From Segatella hominis (lineage in GTDB: Bacteria > Bacteroidota > Bacteroidia > Bacteroidales > Bacteroidaceae): a stretch of 41,754 nt of DNA. Positions 31,429 through 40,472 of the stretch are shown here, piece by piece. Each line of letters starts with the position of its first letter. Position 1 is the stretch's first letter. The translations under genes were made by a program, and so were the position numbers. Location of the stretch: contig NZ_SGVY01000035.1 in assembly GCF_004535825.1 (NCBI RefSeq), positions 1 through 41,754 of the forward strand. Direction: 5' to 3'. The notes under the pieces are model-generated. The model ran no database searches and was not told the DNA's origin. It saw only the letters and a program-made list of their open reading frames with translations.

Positions 31429-32814
31429 TTATTCCTTTGCATTTTTCTCCTTAGGCAAGGTGAAGGTAAAAGTACTACCCTTGTCCAACTCGCTCTCTAC
31501 CCTGATGCTTCCCCCATGTGCCTTGACTGCATATTTTACCAAAGCTAGTCCGATGCCATATCCATTTTTGTGTTGAGTAGCAGGTATGCGGTAGAACTGC
31601 TTGAATATTTTCTTTTGATATTTTTTGTCAATGCCTACACCTTGGTCTTGTACGCTGATAATGGTAAACTTCTCGTTGCTATTAATGCAGACATTTATGT
31701 TAGCTTCCTTGCTTGAATATTTTATGGCATTTTCCAATAAATTATGGATGACATTTTCAAGCAAATATCTGTCGGCAAAGACTTCTTCTTTGTCTAATCT
31801 GTTGTCTGAGATAGTTATGACATGTGGCTTTTGTGCATAATTATTGTCTATCAGTTTTTTTGCATGCTTAGCTATTGCAACGATGTCTAGTTTTTCCTTG
31901 TTTATCATGAGTTTACTTTCTTCTGCTTTGGCAGTGATTAGAATAGTCTTGATGGTGTTGGCAAGCGACTTTATATCTTCCGTTACAGAAGCTATGAGTT
32001 CTATCAATTCCTTCTCTTTTAGCTCGTTCATGATGTATCCCAAAGTCAGCAATATGCTAGCTAATGGAGCCTTAAGATCGTGTATGGTTCCATGGATGCT
32101 AGCCTCACGGTTTTTCAGAAGATCTTCTTTGTATCTGATAGCGGTCATTTGATAACCTACACAAAAGATGATAATAAGTGCTAATAACACAGTAGAGATG
32201 AGAGTCTCGATAGAATTTAAAATGAAGGAAGATGGGGTAATATCCACCTTTGCCTGAACGAAACGTACAGGTTTGAGACCGATGGCAATAGACTTGCTTG
32301 ATTGCCAATTCTCGAAGTTTTTAGTCTGCCTGTGGCTTTTGATAGTCTTTTTGTTTTCGTCTAATATTAATAAGGTATAGGTAAAATCTTTATCTAGATT
32401 TTTCTTAAAAATTTTGGAGAGTTTGGCAAGGTTGATGGGATTACCTTTTGCTGTAAGAATATCTTTGCTTAATAATCCCATTGCTTCGGCTTCGGTCTCT
32501 GCTATACCTTGGTCTCTTAAATTTTGAATGTTGATTTCGTCAAATCGAATAATGTCTTCTTTCTTTGGATTTGCTTTTTTGAAGTCTTCATTATTCATTA
32601 TTTTATAGAATACACGCTGTTTACCATCTTTGTTAGATTTCTCTTTCTTGTGTGCACGGATGGCATACTCTTCGTCAATAGCAGTTTTTAAAGCGGCGTT
32701 TACCTTGTCCGTTTCGTTGTGAATATACTCTCTGTATTGCAGGGATATATTATATCCTTGTAACAATGTGATAACTATTAATGCTAAAATGGTTATACAG
32801 TAATACTTTTTCAT
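31429..32814 (-). CDS. Membrane sensor histidine kinase
   Basis: 461 residues. Two membrane segments (about 4-23 and 200-222) bracket a periplasmic sensor. HisKA follows with H in TIHDLKAPLASILL, then the ATPase boxes NLLENAIKYSSKE, GVGIDKK and GYGIGLALVKY. Partner of the response regulator downstream. The signal is unknown; the neighbouring receptors and C39 exporter hint at a peptide. Confidence 0.92.
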   Translation of the reverse strand: MKKYYCITILALIVITLLQGYNISLQYREYIHNETDKVNAALKTAIDEEYAIRAHKKEKSNKDGKQRVFYKIMNNEDFKKANPKKEDIIRFDEINIQNLRDQGIAETEAEAMGLLSKDILTAKGNPINLAKLSKIFKKNLDKDFTYTLLILDENKKTIKSHRQTKNFENWQSSKSIAIGLKPVRFVQAKVDITPSSFILNSIETLISTVLLALIIIFCVGYQMTAIRYKEDLLKNREASIHGTIHDLKAPLASILLTLGYIMNELKEKELIELIASVTEDIKSLANTIKTILITAKAEESKLMINKEKLDIVAIAKHAKKLIDNNYAQKPHVITISDNRLDKEEVFADRYLLENVIHNLLENAIKYSSKEANINVCINSNEKFTIISVQDQGVGIDKKYQKKIFKQFYRIPATQHKNGYGIGLALVKYAVKAHGGSIRVESELDKGSTFTFTLPKEKNAKE

Positions 32815-32848
32815 GCTCTATATTTATCAGTTATATTTTTTTGATATG

Positions 32849-32980
32849 CAAAGATACGAATTCTTTTTCAAAAGAACATGTATTCTTACATTATTTTTTA
32901 ACATCATAATCTGGGGGGTAAAAATGATGTAAGAATTGATGTGAAAAGTTTGTCAGTTTGCCCAAATTGATGTATTTTTG
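32849..32980. promoter_or_regulatory. Divergent promoters and operator-like inverted repeat
   Basis: Minus strand: TATCTTTG (complement of 32849-32856) for the kinase. Plus strand: TTTG (32949-32952), 20 bp, TATTTTTG (32973-32980), a perfect consensus, for the receptor at 33026. Between them ATTCTTACAT (32882-32891) and ATGTAAGAAT (32927-32936) are exact inverted copies, with ACATCAT/ATGATGT nested inside. The position, just upstream of the receptor -33 box, suits a regulator site. Confidence 0.65.
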
Positions 32981-33025
32981 CAGCCAAGAAGTTTAATCAA
33001 TTATTCGTATATATTAAGGTAAGAT

Positions 33026-35341
33026 ATGAAAAAGGGTTTAATGGTATTGGTACTAGCATTATGTGTTTGTAATGTATATGCACAAGCTATCAAGGGAAAG
33101 GTTGTGGATGAAAAATCGCAGCCGATAGCTTATGCTACAGTTTTGTTGTTAAACAAGGAAGATTCTTCTTTTGTCAAAGGTGTGACAAGCGGTGATGACG
33201 GTGCTTTTTTGTTGGAGGAGATTGTGAGTGATGGTATTCTGAAAGTCTCAGCTTTAGGCTATAATACGGTATTTAAAAATATTGGTAAAGACAATGTTGA
33301 AATTGTCGTTTTGTCGGAGGAAAGACAGAACTTGGCAGAAGTTGTTGTAAAAGGTTCACGTCCGCAGTATCAACGGAAAGATGGAAATCTATTGACAAAT
33401 GTGGAAGGTACTGTTTTGGCAGGCTCTCATAATGTTATGGATGTATTGCTGCATGTTCCTGGAATGGTTACAACAGCAAATGGTGACTTGGAAGTGTTTG
33501 GACAGGGACAACCTGTCGTTTATATCAATAATCGAAAAGTACACAACGATTCTGAGGTAAAACTGTTGACTCCATCAGAGATAAAATCTGTAGAGTTGAT
33601 TACGAATCCAGGGGCAAGGTATGATGCTTCAGGTAAGGCTGTCTTGAATATCTTGACAGTAAAGAAAAAAGAGGGTTGGCAATTTCAAATGGGGGAAACG
33701 TTGAAGCAAAGTGAATTGTTTTCACATTCTGGTGATGTAAAAGTGGGAGTAAAAACAGGTGGATTGTCTTTGTCGGCGAACTATTCTTATAATGATTATC
33801 GAAACAAACACCATCAACCGAGCGTGAAAGAATTAAATATAGAGGATATTACTCATACTTATGATAGCCAAAAAGAAAGGGCGAAGAACAAACAAATGAC
33901 TCATAACTGGGAATTGAGCTGTGATTATGAGTTTACACCGAATCATATTATTGGTGTGGAATGGGATGGAAACGCAAACAAAGATATAGAGCGACGTTTT
34001 ACAGGCTTTGACTATTTGAGGCAATATAATATAGTAAGACATCTTGACATAGACAATAATTATACTAATAAGATTTCTTATAATCATGCCAATGTCTTTT
34101 ATAATGGTCATTTTTCTAAGCAACTAGACTTTGGCTTAAATTTGGATTATGTTAATAATCACAACAAATATCATCAAAATACGGTTGAGGCAGAACAAAC
34201 AAAAGAAACAAATACATTGAACATTGGACGTGGAGCGATTAACATTTATTCTGGCAATATGTCGTTGGAGTACTCTCCCTGTGATGTGTTCAAATTGACT
34301 GGTGGTGTAGATTACTATTATATCAAAAATAATAGTAATCTTTCTGCTGTTTCTAACAATACAAGTACTTTAACTTCTGATTTCTGCAATACAGAGACTA
34401 AATATGCAGTTTTCGTGGATGCAAAAATGACATTGGGCAAGTGGAATCTGTCGGGAGGCATTCGTTATGAACAAGTACCCTCTCATTATGTGGATAAAAT
34501 AGATGACTCTAAAAGTCGAAAAGTAACAGATAAACATGTATTCCCTGCTTTGAGTGTGTCTTACCGCCAAGGAGATTGGTATAATGGACTCTCTTTTTCG
34601 TCAAGAATCACAAGACCTACCTTTCGGCAACTTAGCAACTCTAGCTTTTATGGAAATGAGTATATGTATCAGCAAGGTAATCCTTTGCTGAAATCTGCCC
34701 TCTCGCATGTTCTAAAATGGGATGTGGGTTATAAGTTTGTCAATGCCAATGTAAGCTACAATTATGTTCATAATTATATTACGACGGATTTTTACATGCC
34801 AGAGTCAGCTCCTACTCATATTGTCAGTTCTTACAGGAATTATGACAAGATAAGCTATTTGCGATTCAACCTTTCTGCTCAAAAGAAAATTGGCTGTTGG
34901 AATCCTTCTTTGTCTATGGGCTTGGAACAACCATTCTTTACGGCTGAGTATATGGGTGAGTCCGTAAAGTATAATAAAATGAAAGTCTTCGTCGTTACCA
35001 ATCAGCATGTGGAGTTGCCTAAAGGTTATATGTTGTCTGTATATTATTATTGGTGTAATGGTGGCTTGAAGGATGCAGTAAAGATAGAACCTTATCAGAT
35101 GTTGAATGTTGGGCTGCGGAAGTCTTTCTTGAAGAAGAAACTGAGTGTTAGTATTGATGCGAATGACATATTCCACACCATGAAATTCAAGGAAGTAGAA
35201 AAATTATGTTATTTAATGTTCCGACAGACAGAGGATTATAGCCTATGGAATTATTCTATCAGTGTCAAATACTATCTTTCTCCAGTTAAACAGAAATATA
35301 GAGGGAAGAACTCAGTACAAGATGAAATACAAAGACTATGA
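33026..35341 (+). CDS. TonB-dependent receptor with carboxypeptidase-like domain
   Basis: 771 residues. Signal peptide (LMVLVLALCVCNVYA), CarboxypepD_reg-like domain at about 20-95 (IKGKVVDEKSQPIAYATVLL), plug at about 105-210 (VMDVLLHVPGMVTTANGDLE, QPVVYINNRKV, SVELITNPGARYDASGKAVL), then a large barrel of the OMP_b-brl_3 type. Its stop overlaps the start of the next gene (ATGA), so receptor and C39 exporter were translated together. This pairing suggests uptake or secretion of a peptide, but the ligand is unknown. Confidence 0.9.
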   Translation: MKKGLMVLVLALCVCNVYAQAIKGKVVDEKSQPIAYATVLLLNKEDSSFVKGVTSGDDGAFLLEEIVSDGILKVSALGYNTVFKNIGKDNVEIVVLSEERQNLAEVVVKGSRPQYQRKDGNLLTNVEGTVLAGSHNVMDVLLHVPGMVTTANGDLEVFGQGQPVVYINNRKVHNDSEVKLLTPSEIKSVELITNPGARYDASGKAVLNILTVKKKEGWQFQMGETLKQSELFSHSGDVKVGVKTGGLSLSANYSYNDYRNKHHQPSVKELNIEDITHTYDSQKERAKNKQMTHNWELSCDYEFTPNHIIGVEWDGNANKDIERRFTGFDYLRQYNIVRHLDIDNNYTNKISYNHANVFYNGHFSKQLDFGLNLDYVNNHNKYHQNTVEAEQTKETNTLNIGRGAINIYSGNMSLEYSPCDVFKLTGGVDYYYIKNNSNLSAVSNNTSTLTSDFCNTETKYAVFVDAKMTLGKWNLSGGIRYEQVPSHYVDKIDDSKSRKVTDKHVFPALSVSYRQGDWYNGLSFSSRITRPTFRQLSNSSFYGNEYMYQQGNPLLKSALSHVLKWDVGYKFVNANVSYNYVHNYITTDFYMPESAPTHIVSSYRNYDKISYLRFNLSAQKKIGCWNPSLSMGLEQPFFTAEYMGESVKYNKMKVFVVTNQHVELPKGYMLSVYYYWCNGGLKDAVKIEPYQMLNVGLRKSFLKKKLSVSIDANDIFHTMKFKEVEKLCYLMFRQTEDYSLWNYSISVKYYLSPVKQKYRGKNSVQDEIQRL

Positions 35342-35926
35342 AGTGTTTTTCAATAGTATATCAGCATGATAGTATGTTGTGCGGCGTAGCTTGCTTGAAA
35401 ATGATATGTAAATATTTCGGTAGGGAGTATTCCTCAGACTCTCTGTCAAAGCTCTGTTTTGCTACAACTGAAGGTGTCTCCATGCTTGGAATCAACGAGA
35501 CGGCGAAGACTTTAGGAATAGAGACGGTTTGTGCAAAAGCTACTCCTAAAGAATTATGTGATGGCATTACCGCTGAAATTCAATACGAAGATAGGTCGTG
35601 ACGGAGTGGGATTGAGCCAGGGGCAAAAGCAGCGCATCTTGATAGCGAGGGCGGTGTATAAGAATCCCGATTACATCTTCCTCGATGAGGCTACTAATTC
35701 GCTGGATGCTAATAATGAACGGCATATTGTGGAAAATCTCAATACGTTCTATCAAGGTAAGACCGTGGTGATAGTGGCTCATCGCCTGAGCACGGTGAAG
35801 AATGCTGACCAAATCATCGTGCTATATCATGGTAAGGTGGTGGAAGTGGGCAATCACGAATCGCTTACGTTGCAGCATGGGGCTTATTACAACTTAGTAA
35901 AGAATCAACTGGAGTTAGGAAGCTAG
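35338..35926 (+). pseudogene. C39-peptidase ABC exporter, large internal deletion
   Basis: The first part (from ATG 35338) is an N-terminal C39 peptidase domain, MKCFSIVYQHDSMLCGVACL with catalytic Cys15, running to about residue 74. After about 35555-35566 the sequence switches, in another frame, to the end of an ABC ATPase: LPLKFNTKIGRDGVGLSQGQ, Walker B DYIFLDEATNSLD and switch AHRLST, to the natural C-terminus. The peptidase histidine, membrane domain and Walker A are gone. Full exporters are about 700-730 residues, so about 500 are missing. Such exporters cleave double-glycine leaders and secrete the peptide; this one cannot work. Confidence 0.9.
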
Positions 35927-36071
35927 CCAACTCTATTTTGCTATTTCGTTGGGATTCCCAACTTCATTCTTCTGTCGCCGTTTGGTTAAATATCAAAAAT
36001 TAAAATGTATTTGTGACGAGAGTCTTTATATTTTTTGTAACTTTGCACCCCAAAAGTAATTAGAACATTCA

Positions 36072-36842
36072 ATGAGCAAAGGAAAATTAGCTAAGTTTGC
36101 GGATATGGAGCGTTTCGAGAACGTGTTCCAGTATCCATATAGTGTTGTAGATGACGTGCCTTTCGATATGAAGGGCAAGTGGCGTGAGATGTATTTCCAC
36201 AATGATAATCCTATCGTGCTAGAGTTGGGATGCGGCAAGGGTGAATATACCGTGGAACTTGCCAAACTCTATCCTGAAATGAACTTCATCGGTGTGGATA
36301 TTAAGGGCGCACGAATGTGGACCGGTGCCAAGAAAGCGATAGAGGAAGGACAGAAGAACGTGGCTTTCCTCCGTACCAACATTGAAATTATCGACCGCTT
36401 CTTTGCCGAGGATGAGGTGCAGGAAATCTGGCTCACCTTCTCTGATCCGCAGATGAAGAACCCTCGCAAGCGTCTTACATCTACTTACTTCATGAACCGT
36501 TATCGTCACTTCCTCGTGGATGGCGGCATCATTCATTTGAAAACAGATTCCAACTTCCTCTTCACTTATACTACTTATATGGTGGATGGCAACCATCTGC
36601 CTGTGCTCTTCCGCACCGAGGACCTCTATCATCAGGAGGGTATCGATGAGGAAACCCGTAAGATTCTTTCCATCCAGACCTATTATGAGAGTATGTGGAT
36701 AGAGCGTGGTTTGAATATCAAATATCAGAAGTTCGCCTTGCCACGTGAAGGTGAGTTGGTAGAACCTGATATCGAGATTCCGCTGGATGATTATCGCAGT
36801 TATCGCCGTGATAAGCGAAGCTCAAAGGATACAGCGAAGTAA
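36072..36842 (+). CDS. trmB: tRNA (guanine-N7-)-methyltransferase
   Basis: Methylates G46 of tRNAs using SAM. 256 residues. SAM-binding motif [11 protein letters not shown] near 49-59, second acidic motif FIGVDIKG, and the family's catalytic segment [15 protein letters not shown] near 121-135 (Bacteroidota form of FPDPWPK). The -7 box TAACTTTG is at 36038-36045. A terminator at 36867 ends it. A housekeeping gene at the border of accessory DNA. Confidence 0.95.
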   Translation: MSKGKLAKFADMERFENVFQYPYSVVDDVPFDMKGKWREMYFHNDNPIVLELGCGKGEYTVELAKLYPEMNFIGVDIKGARMWTGAKKAIEEGQKNVAFLRTNIEIIDRFFAEDEVQEIWLTFSDPQMKNPRKRLTSTYFMNRYRHFLVDGGIIHLKTDSNFLFTYTTYMVDGNHLPVLFRTEDLYHQEGIDEETRKILSIQTYYESMWIERGLNIKYQKFALPREGELVEPDIEIPLDDYRSYRRDKRSSKDTAK

Positions 36843-36866
36843 GTTATCGCAATATATATTTAAAAG

Positions 36867-36914
36867 CGCTCAATAGTTGGTATGCGGTCGAGCATCTGCT
36901 GTTGGGCGTTTTTT
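36867..36914 (+). terminator. Terminator of trmB
   Basis: CGCTCAATAG (36867-36876) pairs with CTGTTGGGCG (36899-36908), with G-U wobbles, then six T. Confidence 0.7.
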
Positions 36915-36915
36915 C

Positions 36916-37031
36916 TTGCCGTTATCGGCAAAAAAGAGGGATGGTAATCGCTTTTTTCGTTTTTTTCCTTGCCGTTATCGGCAAAAAGTGTTATATTTGC
37001 AGTCTAAATACAAACGTAAACTTGCCGATAA
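36916..37031 (+). promoter_or_regulatory. Fic promoter with palindromic operator array
   Basis: TTGCCGTTATCGGCAA, a palindrome of TTGCCG and CGGCAA around TTAT, occurs at 36916-36931 and 36969-36984. A half site TTGCCGATAA is at 37022-37031, 3 bp before the start codon. The -7 box TATATTTG is at 36992-36999, so the second site covers the spacer. The Fic protein's own N-terminal helix-turn-helix is the obvious candidate to bind here. Confidence 0.8.
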
Positions 37032-37034
37032 TTT

Positions 37035-37928
37035 ATGGATTATATATCAGTGAAAGAGTTTGCGCAGAAGTATGGGGTATCAGAACGAACTGCGCGTAAT
37101 TATTGTGCTTCCGGGAAAATTGAGGGAGTAGTGTTGGTCGGAAAGACCTGGAATATTCCTGCCGATGCAACCTTGCCTATGCGTAAATCCAAGAAGCAAC
37201 AGGTTTCTCCACTTCTTTCTATCCTTCGGGAACAGAAGAATATGAAGCTGAAAGGAGGCATTTATCATCGTACTCAAATAGACTTAACCTATAATTCCAA
37301 TCATATCGAAGGAAGCAGGTTGTCGCATGAGCAGACCCGTTTTATATTTGAAACTAATACGATAGGTATTACAGACCAAAGTGTAAGGGTGGATGATATC
37401 ATTGAGACAACCAATCACTTCAGGTGTATCGATTTGATTATCGATCAGGCTGATGAGAAGTTGACCGAAGACTTCATCAAGAAACTTCATCTTATCCTCA
37501 AGTCAGGAACTTCTGATAGCACCAAAGATTGGTTTATGGTGGGAGATTACAAACGCTTTCCAAATGAAGTGGGGGGAATAGAAACTTGTGAACCGAAAAT
37601 GGTACACAAGGAGATGGTACGATTGCTGAAGGAGTATAATGCCAAGAAAGAAAAAACGTTGGAGGATATTATCGATTTTCATCAGCGCTTTGAGTCTATT
37701 CATCCTTTCCAAGACGGTAATGGAAGAGTGGGGCGATTGATCATGTTCAAGGAATGCCTAAGCAATGGTATCGTTCCGTTCATCATCACAGATGAGTTGA
37801 AGATGTTTTATTATAGAGGATTGCACGAATGGAATCACATTAAAGGTTATCTGATGGATACTTGTCTTACTGCACAGGACTTCTATAAGCGTCTGCTCGA
37901 TTACTTCCAGATTAAATATCAGAAATAG
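37035..37928 (+). CDS. Fic-domain protein with N-terminal helix-turn-helix
   Basis: 297 residues. Residues 1-45 form a helix-turn-helix (SVKEFAQKYGVSERTARNYC...VGKTWNIP). The self-inhibition motif SNHIEG is at 88-93 (S/TxxxEG), and the Fic motif HPFQDGNGRVGR at 223-234 is complete, so the protein is a potentially active AMP-transferase (or de-AMPylase) of the N-terminally inhibited class. The target is unknown. The palindromic operators upstream suggest autoregulation. GC and codon use resemble neighbours. Confidence 0.93.
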   Translation: MDYISVKEFAQKYGVSERTARNYCASGKIEGVVLVGKTWNIPADATLPMRKSKKQQVSPLLSILREQKNMKLKGGIYHRTQIDLTYNSNHIEGSRLSHEQTRFIFETNTIGITDQSVRVDDIIETTNHFRCIDLIIDQADEKLTEDFIKKLHLILKSGTSDSTKDWFMVGDYKRFPNEVGGIETCEPKMVHKEMVRLLKEYNAKKEKTLEDIIDFHQRFESIHPFQDGNGRVGRLIMFKECLSNGIVPFIITDELKMFYYRGLHEWNHIKGYLMDTCLTAQDFYKRLLDYFQIKYQK

Positions 37929-38016
37929 TCTTAGTCTGGGATATGTATAGTTTGTTATTCTCTTACTATACCTTTTGTTAAATCCGGGAATAATCTTGTT
38001 GAATTCAAGAAAAAAA

Positions 38017-38048
38017 GAGGGTGTGTCATAATTCCATGATACACCCTC
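38017..38048 (-). terminator. Repeated hairpin, copy 2
   Basis: Same stem and loop as 28128-28159, with an A run on its left and the same GATGTGAAAG flank. Apart from this repeat, 37929-38284 shows no gene. Confidence 0.65.
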
Positions 38049-38284
38049 CGATGTGAAAGCAATACCTCAAAGTGAGCACATATATATGCTCTCTAACGAA
38101 GCGCTTCTTCATTCATTTTTAATGCTTGGCTGTATATCTATCCAACCAGCAATTGGCATTAGCAAAAGGTTATATAGTCAACCCCACAATAAAGTACTAA
38201 ATTAACCGCTTTCCGTAAGAAAATGCAGAATATATTTGCTTTTTGCACAATTTGCACAAATATTTATATAAAAATGATCTGTTT

Positions 38285-38316
38285 TTTGGCAGTTTACTTA
38301 AAAATCATTACCTTTG
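38285..38316 (+). promoter_or_regulatory. Consensus promoter before the Rhs cassette
   Basis: TTTG (38285-38288), 20 bp, TACCTTTG (38309-38316). The next ATG is at 38328. Confidence 0.7.
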
Positions 38317-38327
38317 CTCCCACAAAT

Positions 38328-38558
38328 ATGGAACAAGGAAGAATGATCCTACTTCGTATAGCAGGCAGGACTACACAGGGCAAAGCATACTTCGGCAAGG
38401 CTCTAAGTAATCTTCTGTCAGTAAAAGTAATAATGAGTTTGATTGAGACATGTAAAGCCAAATACAAGTTTCGATTAACCCTAAAAGTGCCCCATTGTTT
38501 CTGCTGCCAACAGGATACTGCATGCCGCCCGCATGATGCAGATAGAAAAGCAGCGTGA
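38328..38558 (+). CDS. Small ORF, probably the head of a gene cut by the Rhs cassette
   Basis: 76 codons starting MEQGRMILLRIAGRTTQGKA, 12 bp after a perfect promoter. From about 38485 the DNA belongs to the Rhs frame instead, so the last third (HCFCCQQDTACRPH) is an out-of-frame reading of Rhs sequence. The front part is not recognised. I read it as an original gene start joined to an incoming Rhs piece; it may or may not be translated. Confidence 0.3.
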   Translation: MEQGRMILLRIAGRTTQGKAYFGKALSNLLSVKVIMSLIETCKAKYKFRLTLKVPHCFCCQQDTACRPHDADRKAA

Positions 38559-39783
38559 GGAGTATTACAAACAGCTCGGCACACCGCCGGGAGTGCCGAC
38601 GATGAAGGGTGCAACTGCAGATCCTGATAATACAGGTATTGGCTACAACAGCATCATTACAAACCTGGGTGACCACAGCGTTCCTGAAGGCTGGATACAG
38701 CATCCGAAGTTCAACGGCAAAGGTGATGTCCCAGGTCCTCCTATCCAATGGAGTGAACCGGAGAATCCTGATAATGCCCAGCCAGGATATGGCTATATCC
38801 CAGCTGATACGACAGATACTGAGGACATCTTCTTCTATCACTCTGATCACCTCGGCAGCACTTCTTATATTACAGATGCTAAGGCCAATATCACCCAGTT
38901 CGATGCCTACCTGCCATACGGAGAGCTGCTGGTGGATGAACATACATCATCTGAGGATATGCCATATAAGTTCAATGGTAAGGAATTAGACCAGGAAACG
39001 GGACTGTATTATTATGGTGCGAGGTATATGAATCCTGTAACGAGTTTGTGGTATGGGGTGGATCCAAAGGCCGAGAAGTATCCAAATATAACAGGGTGTA
39101 GCTACTGTTTAAATAATCCAATTAAATTTATAGACCCAGATGGTAGAGATTCGTATTATACAAAAGACGGAACTTACGTTTTTACAAATACAGCTAGAAC
39201 AGATAACATTTATATCATATCCAACTATAAAATTATTGGAGGCTCAAGAAACAAAACGTACTATAAGGTTTGGGGACGAATAAAAATAGACGACAAAAAT
39301 CTTTCCCTATCACCGCAAGCTTATTCACGAGTATATACAAATGTTTTATATAGAAAAGGCTATGACACAAGTAAGCTTAAAAATAATGCAGTTTCAATAA
39401 TTATGTTAAACAACAATTCCAAATCAGACGGACCTCAATATGAATTAGGTGGAACTTATAATCATGATGCCGTAATGCCTTGGTCGGATGCCCCGATAGC
39501 TGAAACAAGGAAAGAGAATGGAAAAATACAACTGACAGTATATGTTCATCCACAAGGAGACGCTGAAAGAAGAGCATACCTTTCAACAGAATCAAACGTA
39601 GAAAATATCCTTGGAGTTCATGAATTCAAAGGGCATGGACTCTTGGAAATAGGTAGCTCTCAGCATTGGAAGATACTTCAAATGCAACGAAGGCATCCTT
39701 CTTGGAAACAAACAACACCAGCCCTCAGAGAATTATATGAGTATTTAGAAAAGAAAATTCCCTCAGAGTATTATAAACATTAA
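38533..39783 (+). CDS. Displaced Rhs C-terminal cassette 1, putative HExxxH toxin tip
   Basis: 416 residues from ATG 38533; the frame is open and Rhs-like back to 38485 (CPIVSAANRILHAAR), so the main Rhs body is missing. The core ends at YHSDHLGSTSYITDA, KFNGKELDQETGLYYYGARY and the NPIKFIDPDGRD boundary near residue 205. The tip (205-416) is unrelated to cassette 2 and has H363-E-F-K-G-H368 in GVHEFKGHGLLEIG, resembling a zinc-protease site but with one extra residue versus HExxH. As it stands the cassette lacks a secretion end and is likely silent until recombined with a full rhs gene. The lipoprotein at 39801 is its likely immunity gene. Confidence 0.82.
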   Translation: MMQIEKQREEYYKQLGTPPGVPTMKGATADPDNTGIGYNSIITNLGDHSVPEGWIQHPKFNGKGDVPGPPIQWSEPENPDNAQPGYGYIPADTTDTEDIFFYHSDHLGSTSYITDAKANITQFDAYLPYGELLVDEHTSSEDMPYKFNGKELDQETGLYYYGARYMNPVTSLWYGVDPKAEKYPNITGCSYCLNNPIKFIDPDGRDSYYTKDGTYVFTNTARTDNIYIISNYKIIGGSRNKTYYKVWGRIKIDDKNLSLSPQAYSRVYTNVLYRKGYDTSKLKNNAVSIIMLNNNSKSDGPQYELGGTYNHDAVMPWSDAPIAETRKENGKIQLTVYVHPQGDAERRAYLSTESNVENILGVHEFKGHGLLEIGSSQHWKILQMQRRHPSWKQTTPALRELYEYLEKKIPSEYYKH

Positions 39784-39800
39784 TAAAATGGCATTAGATT

Positions 39801-40355
39801 ATGATAACTAATAAAGAAGTGTACTGTGCGTTATTTATTTTCATAGCAATAACATTAACAGGTTGTCAATCCAATATGGAGTTACCAGCTGAATTAGTAG
39901 CAGTAGTGGACAATTATCCCCTAAAATATAATCCTGCTAATTCTCATATAGAATATTCACGAAAAATAAATGTCGTATTTAAAATTAAGAATATGAGTTG
40001 GAGAAACTTTTTTATTCCTATTAGCGATGAGAGAGGAAATAAGTATCATTCTTTTATAAAAGTTTCATCTCCAACGAATCACAATGTAATAGTGGGTGCT
40101 TATTATTGGCAGAATAAAAGTGTGCTAAATAGTGGAGATAGCATTAGCATTTGTGTCCGATTAATGGAGTCACATTTACGGGATTTAGGCGTGTATGATT
40201 TGCCCCCCAGGGATGTGATAAAGCGGATGAGCTTCGAGTACGTTGTTGATGTAAATGATTTAAAAGAAAGCGATTATCTTATTCCCAAGTTAAAATTCCA
40301 TATTTCCAAAAATGTTAAGTATATTTATCAAGAACCTGAAGGGATGTGTGGATAA
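39801..40355 (+). CDS. Lipoprotein, likely immunity protein of Rhs cassette 1
   Basis: 184 residues with a lipoprotein signal (ALFIFIAITLTGC). Not recognised by family. Placement 17 bp after the Rhs toxin tip and low GC like the tip suggest an immunity role in the envelope, where a secreted toxin of this kind would meet it. Confidence 0.6.
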   Translation: MITNKEVYCALFIFIAITLTGCQSNMELPAELVAVVDNYPLKYNPANSHIEYSRKINVVFKIKNMSWRNFFIPISDERGNKYHSFIKVSSPTNHNVIVGAYYWQNKSVLNSGDSISICVRLMESHLRDLGVYDLPPRDVIKRMSFEYVVDVNDLKESDYLIPKLKFHISKNVKYIYQEPEGMCG

Positions 40356-40472
40356 GTTATTTTTGGATTCCAAATAGGGAGGTGGATAATCGACATACTA
40401 TTTCAAGTCTACATCAAAGACTTTCAAGTATCTTATACCAATATCATCAATGTCACCCAGAAGAACAATACC

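Noticed and set aside
37035-37928. Fic toxin with separate antitoxin gene
   Set aside because: No small antitoxin gene is adjacent; the inhibitory SxxxEG motif is within the same protein.
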